From: JACPYG01 sp964356545
Lineage (GTDB): Bacteria; Patescibacteriota; Minisyncoccia; Minisyncoccales; Staskawiczbacteraceae
Direction of reading: 5' to 3'
NCBI GenBank assembly: GCA_964356545.1
Contig: CAYHHX010000019.1
Location: 1 to 9,543 of the forward strand
Length of the DNA: 9,543 bases
Of this stretch, positions 6,959-9,543 are shown one piece after another. The translations under genes and the position numbers were made by a program. The notes under the pieces were generated by a model that saw only the letters and a program-made list of their open reading frames with translations, was not told the origin of the DNA and did not search any database. Each line of letters opens with the position of its first letter. Positions within the stretch are counted from its first letter, which is position 1.

Positions 6959-7369
6959 ATGGTAAATAAATTAAAAATAAAAGATGGTGGCAAGCTAATC
7001 AAAAATGTTGACAATGTAGAAACTTTAGAAAAGGAGATTTTTGACCAAGAAGGAGAATTAGTTGTTGATGTTTTTGAAACAGATTCAAATTTTGTGGTTT
7101 TGGCTGCTATCGCCGGAATACAAATAAAAGATATTGATATTTCTGTTGAAAAAGACATGATGGTTATAAAAGGAAATCGTCTAAACCCACACTTAGATCC
7201 AGAAAAAAAATATTTTTATCAAGAATGTTATTGGGGGCCATTTTCAAGAAAAATTGTCTTGCCAGAAAACATAGAAGTTGAAAAAGCCGCCGCTCAAATG
7301 GACAAGGGTCTTTTAACTATTCAAATCCCAAAATCCGAAAAAAGCAAAACTGAAATAAAAGTTTCTTAA
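6959..7369 (+). CDS. Small heat-shock protein, Hsp20/alpha-crystallin family
   Basis: A 136-residue ATP-independent holdase that should bind unfolding proteins as an oligomer in the cytoplasm. A charged N-terminal part (1-45) leads into the alpha-crystallin domain from about 46 (ELVVDVFETDSNFVVLAAIAG). The usual strand order follows, with DIDISVEKDMMVIKGNR, the YFYQECYWGPFSRKIVLPENI segment and the family signature GLLTIQIPKSE near the end. The tail is short and lacks a clear I-x-I motif beyond TEIKVS. It is the last gene of the tsaD operon: 17 bp after prsW, with a strong terminator 20 bp past its stop. No Shine-Dalgarno is visible before the ATG. The Tyr-Gln-Glu-Cys-Tyr-Trp-Gly-Pro-Phe-Ser stretch is, from memory, typical of CPR and related Hsp20 proteins. 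Confidence 0.92.
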   Translation: MVNKLKIKDGGKLIKNVDNVETLEKEIFDQEGELVVDVFETDSNFVVLAAIAGIQIKDIDISVEKDMMVIKGNRLNPHLDPEKKYFYQECYWGPFSRKIVLPENIEVEKAAAQMDKGLLTIQIPKSEKSKTEIKVS

Positions 7370-7388
7370 TTAATTTAAAACTTGATAT

Positions 7389-7416
7389 AAAAAAACCGCT
7401 TTAAAGCGGTTTTTTT
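7389..7416 (+). terminator. Bidirectional intrinsic terminator between hsp20 and tRNA-Leu
   Basis: A perfect 28-base palindrome: seven A, CCGCTTT, AAAGCGG, seven T. On the plus strand it ends the tsaD-valS-prsW-hsp20 operon. On the minus strand the same palindrome lies 7 bp past the 3' end of tRNA-Leu, so one element can stop both converging transcripts. Confidence 0.88.
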
Positions 7417-7423
7417 ATTTTTG

Positions 7424-7506
7424 TGCGGGTAGAAGGATTTGCACCCTCACGGGATTACTCCCACCAGCTCCTAAGGCTGGCGCGTCTGCTGTTTCGCCAT
7501 ACCCGC
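7424..7506 (-). tRNA. tRNA-Leu (anticodon UAG)
   Basis: The minus strand has acceptor arms GCGGGTA (7500-7506) and TACCCGC (7425-7431). The anticodon stem is CCAGC/GCTGG around CTTAGGA, with anticodon TAG at 7471-7473. A long variable arm (GGGAGTAATCCC) marks a class II tRNA, and the T arm is AGGGTGCAAATCCTT. The discriminator is A at 7424. The following bases are C-A-A, so CCA is not encoded and must be added after transcription. It would read CUA and, through wobble, other CUN codons. Confidence 0.95.
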
Positions 7507-7530
7507 TCTATTTAACTATAATAACACAAA

Positions 7531-7555
7531 TGCCAAGCCTCATTCCAGCTTGGCA
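7531..7555 (-). terminator. Terminator-like hairpin after the pilin gene row
   Basis: TGCCAAGC and GCTTGGCA (8-bp perfect stem, 9-base loop) lie 24 bp past the stop of the last pilin gene. On the minus strand the stem can grow by G-U and A-U pairs and is followed by TTTGTGTTATT, a weak U-rich tract. It sits 24 bp before tRNA-Leu, so it would separate the pilin transcript from the tRNA. Confidence 0.65.
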
Positions 7556-7579
7556 CTCTCATATTTTTATACTCTCGTC

Positions 7580-7900
7580 TTATTGTGCACCCAATATTTC
7601 TGTTATTATTGCTACTATCCCATTGGCCGAATAAGCCAATATAACTACTACGGCTCCAATAATAGATGCTATTAAGGCTTTTTTTGCTGTTCCTGTTTTT
7701 TCTGGGCTTCCGGCCGACATAAGATACAAAATACCAGCAACAACAAAACCAACTACTATCATGGTTGTTCCAATAAGCTTAATCACATCGCTTATGTTAT
7801 TTAATACTGCTTCAAGTAATGGTGGAACCTCTCCCATAGCCTGTAAGGGAAAAATAAGAACTCCTGTCAGTAAGACGAAAAATAATATTTTTTTATTCAT
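7580..7900 (-). CDS. Pilin-like two-helix exported protein, paralogue A
   Basis: A 106-residue protein with a signal peptide (MNKKILFF core, probable cut near QAMG, 20-23), a short amphipathic stretch and two membrane helices (about 38-61 and 74-100). The helices are joined by a charged turn, SAGSPEKTGTAKKA. This is the VirB2/TrbC-like plan of type IV secretion pilins and matches the small CPR 'T4SS pilin' family as I know it; no other secretion gene is in view, so function is inferred. It shares PEKxGTAKKAL with paralogue B, its closest relative here. It is last in the row, 22 bp after B. A TATAAT at 7912-7917, 11 bp before the ATG, could be its own -10 box; there is no Shine-Dalgarno. Confidence 0.8.
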   Translation of the reverse strand: MNKKILFFVLLTGVLIFPLQAMGEVPPLLEAVLNNISDVIKLIGTTMIVVGFVVAGILYLMSAGSPEKTGTAKKALIASIIGAVVVILAYSANGIVAIITEILGAQ

Positions 7901-7911
7901 ATTTCGAAAAA

Positions 7912-7917
7912 ATTATA
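7912..7917 (-). promoter_or_regulatory. Possible -10 box of pilin-like gene A
   Basis: A perfect TATAAT on the minus strand lies 11 bp before the ATG at 7900, which would leave a leader of about 4-5 bases. No good -35 box is visible at the right distance, so this is weak. Confidence 0.3.
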
Positions 7918-7922
7918 AACAA

Positions 7923-8228
7923 TTAAACTCCTAAAGCGTTTCTTATTATAACAATTACTGAACCGGCCAAAACAATTATTATTGTACCTGCTAACGAAGC
8001 AAATAATGCTTTTTTCGCCGTACCAACTTTTTCTGGAGCTCCGAGCGCCGTTAAAAACAAAATACCTGTCACAATCCAAAGAACAATTATTATGCCAATG
8101 GCGATAGGCCAGACTACATTATTGATTACATTATTAATTATATCCTGAATAGTCTGAGCGAAAACAACGCTTGGCAAAACCAAGACAAGGCCTCCTAATA
8201 AAATTAAAAATAATAACTTATTTTTCAT
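7923..8228 (-). CDS. Pilin-like two-helix exported protein, paralogue B
   Basis: A 101-residue exported membrane protein. The signal peptide MKNKLLFLILLGG...VVFA has a clear AxA-like cut before Q25. A short soluble part with IQDIINNVINNVV comes next, then helices at about 39-61 and 73-96 around the turn ALGAPEKVGTAKKA. The plan and the PEK turn match paralogues A, C and D; the closest is A. I start at the ATG at 8228, because it directly begins a signal peptide. A TTG at 8249 would add seven charged residues (VKKDLK) before it. The leader upstream holds the strong 8260-8293 hairpin, so this gene is separated from C by about 92 bp. VirB2/TrbC-type pilin is the likeliest class; a small pore or holin-like protein is the alternative. 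Confidence 0.8.
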   Translation of the reverse strand: MKNKLLFLILLGGLVLVLPSVVFAQTIQDIINNVINNVVWPIAIGIIIVLWIVTGILFLTALGAPEKVGTAKKALFASLAGTIIIVLAGSVIVIIRNALGV

Positions 8229-8259
8229 TTTTAAATCTTTTTTTACCAAATAATGGCCC

Positions 8260-8293
8260 CACCGAGTGTCCGCCTTGAAACGAACACTCGATG
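8260..8293 (-). promoter_or_regulatory. Strong RNA hairpin between pilin-like genes C and B
   Basis: On the minus strand CATCGAGTGTTCG (8281-8293) and CGGACACTCGGTG (8260-8272) pair over 13 positions with an 8-base loop (TTTCAAGG). Two of the 13 pairs are U-G wobbles that exist only in minus-strand RNA; on the plus strand they would be A-C mismatches. It is much more GC-rich than its surroundings. GGGGCC rather than a U-run follows, so it is not a plain terminator. It could be an mRNA processing or stability element, a leader control of gene B, or a mobile palindrome. Confidence 0.55.
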
Positions 8294-8320
8294 TTTTTAG
8301 AAATTAAAATATATTCTTTT

Positions 8321-8629
8321 TTAGAGTGCAGTTTCTATTATTGTTACTATTGAGTAAGCAAGAATACCAACTACAATTCCGACTATTCCCCACAAAAAAG
8401 CTGTCCTTGCCAATTTAATTTTTTCTGGATCACCTCCAGCTGTAAGAAACAAAATACCAGCTACAACAAACGCAATTAAAGCAATTAGCCCGAATATTAT
8501 CCAAAGAGGCCTTTTGATGGCGGTCACTAACTGATCAATACTGGTTATATTTACATTTGGTTGGGCAAAAACCATTACTGGCATAAATAATATGCTTAAA
8601 AGAATTAAACTAACTACTATTTTTTTCAT
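8321..8629 (-). CDS. Pilin-like two-helix exported protein, paralogue C
   Basis: A 102-residue protein: signal peptide MKKIVVSLILL...MVFA with a probable cut before Q23, a soluble stretch PNVNITSIDQLVTAIKR, then helices at about 41-64 and 78-100. The turn TAGGDPEKIKLARTA has one residue more than in A and B, and Arg in place of the second Lys. The DNA around the turn is visibly alike in all four copies, showing duplication, but the proteins have drifted far apart outside it, so the row is old rather than a recent repeat. It lies 68 bp after D and upstream of the hairpin. The ATG start begins the signal peptide directly; there is no Shine-Dalgarno. Confidence 0.8.
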   Translation of the reverse strand: MKKIVVSLILLSILFMPVMVFAQPNVNITSIDQLVTAIKRPLWIIFGLIALIAFVVAGILFLTAGGDPEKIKLARTAFLWGIVGIVVGILAYSIVTIIETAL

Positions 8630-8697
8630 TTTTGTATTTTAAGTTTTTAAATTTTTAACCGACCTTTATTTTTTTATTATCAATTCTTTGTAATCTG

Positions 8698-9042
8698 CTA
8701 ACAACCTCCGCCTCCAGCATTTATAACTCCTTTGATTACAGCAACTATTGTACCGGCGGCAATAGCAATCGCCATACCAATTATAGCATATATGAAGGCT
8801 TTTTTGGCTGAATTAATTTTTTCCGGATTACCCGCTGATAGTAAATACATAATACCAGCCACTGTAATCATTATAACAGATATCGCCCCGACTAATCCAG
8901 CAACAGCATTGGTAATTAAGGTTAAAAGTTCACAAAGAGTATCTGTGTCGCCTAATGGATTCTTCAGTTCAACAGCAATTGTGTAATTAGCTACAGTTAA
9001 AAAAATAACAAATACTATTATGAAAACAATTTTCTTATTCAT
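8698..9042 (-). CDS. Pilin-like two-helix exported protein, paralogue D (cysteine-bearing)
   Basis: At 114 residues it is the longest and first-transcribed copy. It has a signal peptide (MNKKIVFIIVFVIF, cut near TIA at 21-23), then VELKNPLGDTDTLCELL, helices at about 47-69 and 80-107, and the shared turn SAGNPEKINSAKKA. Unlike the others it carries two cysteines, C37 after the signal peptide and C114 as the very last residue of a Gly-rich tail (NAGGGGC). With VirB2-like topology both ends would face outside, so the pair could cross-link within or between subunits. A good promoter lies upstream, and AAGAAGG before the ATG is the only Shine-Dalgarno-like stretch near a start here. The gene follows gyrA by 64 bp. 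Confidence 0.82.
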   Translation of the reverse strand: MNKKIVFIIVFVIFLTVANYTIAVELKNPLGDTDTLCELLTLITNAVAGLVGAISVIMITVAGIMYLLSAGNPEKINSAKKAFIYAIIGMAIAIAAGTIVAVIKGVINAGGGGC

Positions 9043-9061
9043 AAATTAGAGAGCCTTCTTA

Positions 9062-9089
9062 ATTATACAACTTACAAAAAAGAAGTAAA
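9062..9089 (-). promoter_or_regulatory. Promoter of the pilin-like gene row
   Basis: On the minus strand TTTACT (9084-9089; four of six matches), a 16-bp spacer and a perfect TATAAT (9062-9067) lie 19 bp before the paralogue D ATG. The leader would be about 12 bases. No terminator is visible between gyrA and this site, so some read-through from gyrA is possible. Confidence 0.6.
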
Positions 9090-9106
9090 GATGAAAAAGT
9101 GAATAA

Positions 9107-9543
9107 CTAATCTTTTAAGCACGCTCCCGAAGCAACTTTATCTCCGGCTTCCATTCTCATTATTCTAACTCCTTGGGTAGCTCTGCCAAGCAAAGATATG
9201 GATTTTACACTAGTTCTTATTACCTGTCCTTTTTGAGAAATAACAATCAAATCTTCTCCCTCTACTGCATCTTCTAAGATAGAAGATAAAACTATCTGGC
9301 CTGTTTTACTTGTGATTTTTGCTGTTTTTATTCCAGATCCGCCCCTGCCTTGAAGTCTGTATTGTGATATTTCTGTTCTCTTGCCATATCCATTTTCCAT
9401 GACCACTAATAAATACTGTTTTGGTTTCTTCCCCTTGTCCTCCGTAGCTTTAGCGAAGGAGGATATTACATCTATTCCAATAACCTCATCGTCTTTTTTA
9501 AGCCTTATCCCTTTTACTCCAGCCGCTCCTCTTCCCATTGGTC
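9107..9543 (-). CDS. gyrA: DNA gyrase subunit A, C-terminal fragment
   Basis: GyrA cuts and rejoins DNA in the A2B2 gyrase; this part is the C-terminal beta-pinwheel that wraps DNA. The gene enters from the right edge (frame xGA-CCA-ATG, reading R-P-M-GRGA) and ends with TAG at 9107. Recognisable blade motifs are MGRGAAGVKGIRL, LLVVMENGYGKRT, SQYRLQGRGGSGIKT (resembling the GyrA box QRRGGKG but with Gly and Ser changes), SQKGQVIRTSVKSISLLGRATQGVRIMR and GDKVAS. The LLGRATQGVR repeat and the box-like QGRGG favour GyrA over ParC. Between IGIDVI and YLLVVMENG there is an extra peptide, SSFAKATEDKGKKPKQ, encoded by an inserted palindrome. There is no acidic tail; the protein ends at GACLKD. Confidence 0.92.
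   Translation of the reverse strand, partial: PMGRGAAGVKGIRLKKDDEVIGIDVISSFAKATEDKGKKPKQYLLVVMENGYGKRTEISQYRLQGRGGSGIKTAKITSKTGQIVLSSILEDAVEGEDLIVISQKGQVIRTSVKSISLLGRATQGVRIMRMEAGDKVASGACLKD
9438..9463 (-). repeat. In-frame palindromic element in gyrA ('FAKATEDK' repeat)
   Basis: TCCTCC and GGAGGA arms (six perfect pairs) enclose GTAGCTTTAGCGAA, with further partial pairing (GCT/AGC) inside. Read on the gyrA strand it gives S-S-F-A-K-A-T-E-D. From memory, this nucleotide motif and peptide recur inside unrelated proteins and intergenic DNA of CPR bacteria. It looks like a mobile palindrome that keeps the reading frame open. Confidence 0.7.

Noticed and set aside
7897..8079. Minus-strand open frame overlapping pilin-like gene B in another frame
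   Set aside because: It has no signal peptide or family pattern, and B in its own frame has clear similarity to three neighbours.
8732..8986. Plus-strand open frame opposite pilin-like gene D
   Set aside because: Its hydrophobic product is just the reverse-strand shadow of the membrane helices of paralogue D.
7580..9042. Complete type IV secretion or type IV pilus operon
   Set aside because: Only pilin-like subunits are present; no ATPase, VirB6, prepilin peptidase or prepilin-type N-terminus (no GFTLIE motif) is seen.
1..9543. Recoded UGA as in some CPR lineages (Gracilibacteria, SR1)
   Set aside because: recG ends at TGA exactly where the family ends, and no in-frame TGA interrupts any gene.
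1..9543. CRISPR array, insertion sequence, prophage or integrase attachment site
   Set aside because: No regularly spaced direct repeats, no transposase or integrase frames, and both tRNA genes lack a duplicated 3' end in the window.
9107..9543. Topoisomerase IV subunit ParC instead of GyrA
   Set aside because: The LLGRATQGVRIMR and box-like QGRGG motifs in the C-terminal blades and the overall order fit GyrA better, although the box is degenerate.

Overview
The window looks like chromosomal DNA from a Candidate Phyla Radiation (Patescibacteria, probably Parcubacteria-like) bacterium. This is inferred from several things seen together. The DNA is very AT-rich with tiny intergenic gaps, and almost no gene has a Shine-Dalgarno sequence. 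There is a secreted protein with repeated Ala-Trp-x-x-Phe blocks and a row of small two-helix pilin-like proteins. Short palindromes are inserted in frame in housekeeping genes, including one in gyrA that reads as the 'FAKATEDK' peptide. Stops are ordinary TAA/TAG/TGA: recG ends in TGA, so there is no sign of UGA recoding.

Layout. Positions 1-248 hold the 3' end of recG on the plus strand. It converges with a small coiled-coil gene (259-495, minus), which has a consensus promoter in the 39-bp gap behind it. Next on the minus strand are a membrane GT2 glycosyltransferase (535-2088), an intrinsic terminator (2177-2200), a secreted AW-repeat protein (2222-2671) and tRNA-Glu(UUC) (2727-2801). Divergent from that tRNA, a plus-strand block runs tsaD-valS-prsW-hsp20 (2882-7369). 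Gaps in the block are 30, 1 and 17 bp, and it ends at a perfect palindromic terminator (7389-7416). That terminator also faces tRNA-Leu(UAG) (7424-7506, minus). The rest is minus strand: four tandem pilin-like genes (7580-9042) with a terminator-like hairpin behind them and a strong RNA hairpin between the second and third, then the 3' end of gyrA (9107-9543).

How the genes fit together. The plus block joins tRNA modification (TsaD, t6A), tRNA charging (ValRS), a PrsW-type membrane protease and an Hsp20 chaperone: a translation and protein-quality operon. The minus-strand envelope genes (glycosyltransferase, secreted AW protein, pilin paralogues) fit the surface-rich biology of small, host-dependent CPR cells.

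The points most worth a second look are the divergent four-copy pilin array with its 13-bp hairpin, the in-frame palindromes in gyrA and tsaD, promoters placed so close to start codons that leaders are nearly absent, and a ValRS that stops before the usual C-terminal tRNA-binding arm.
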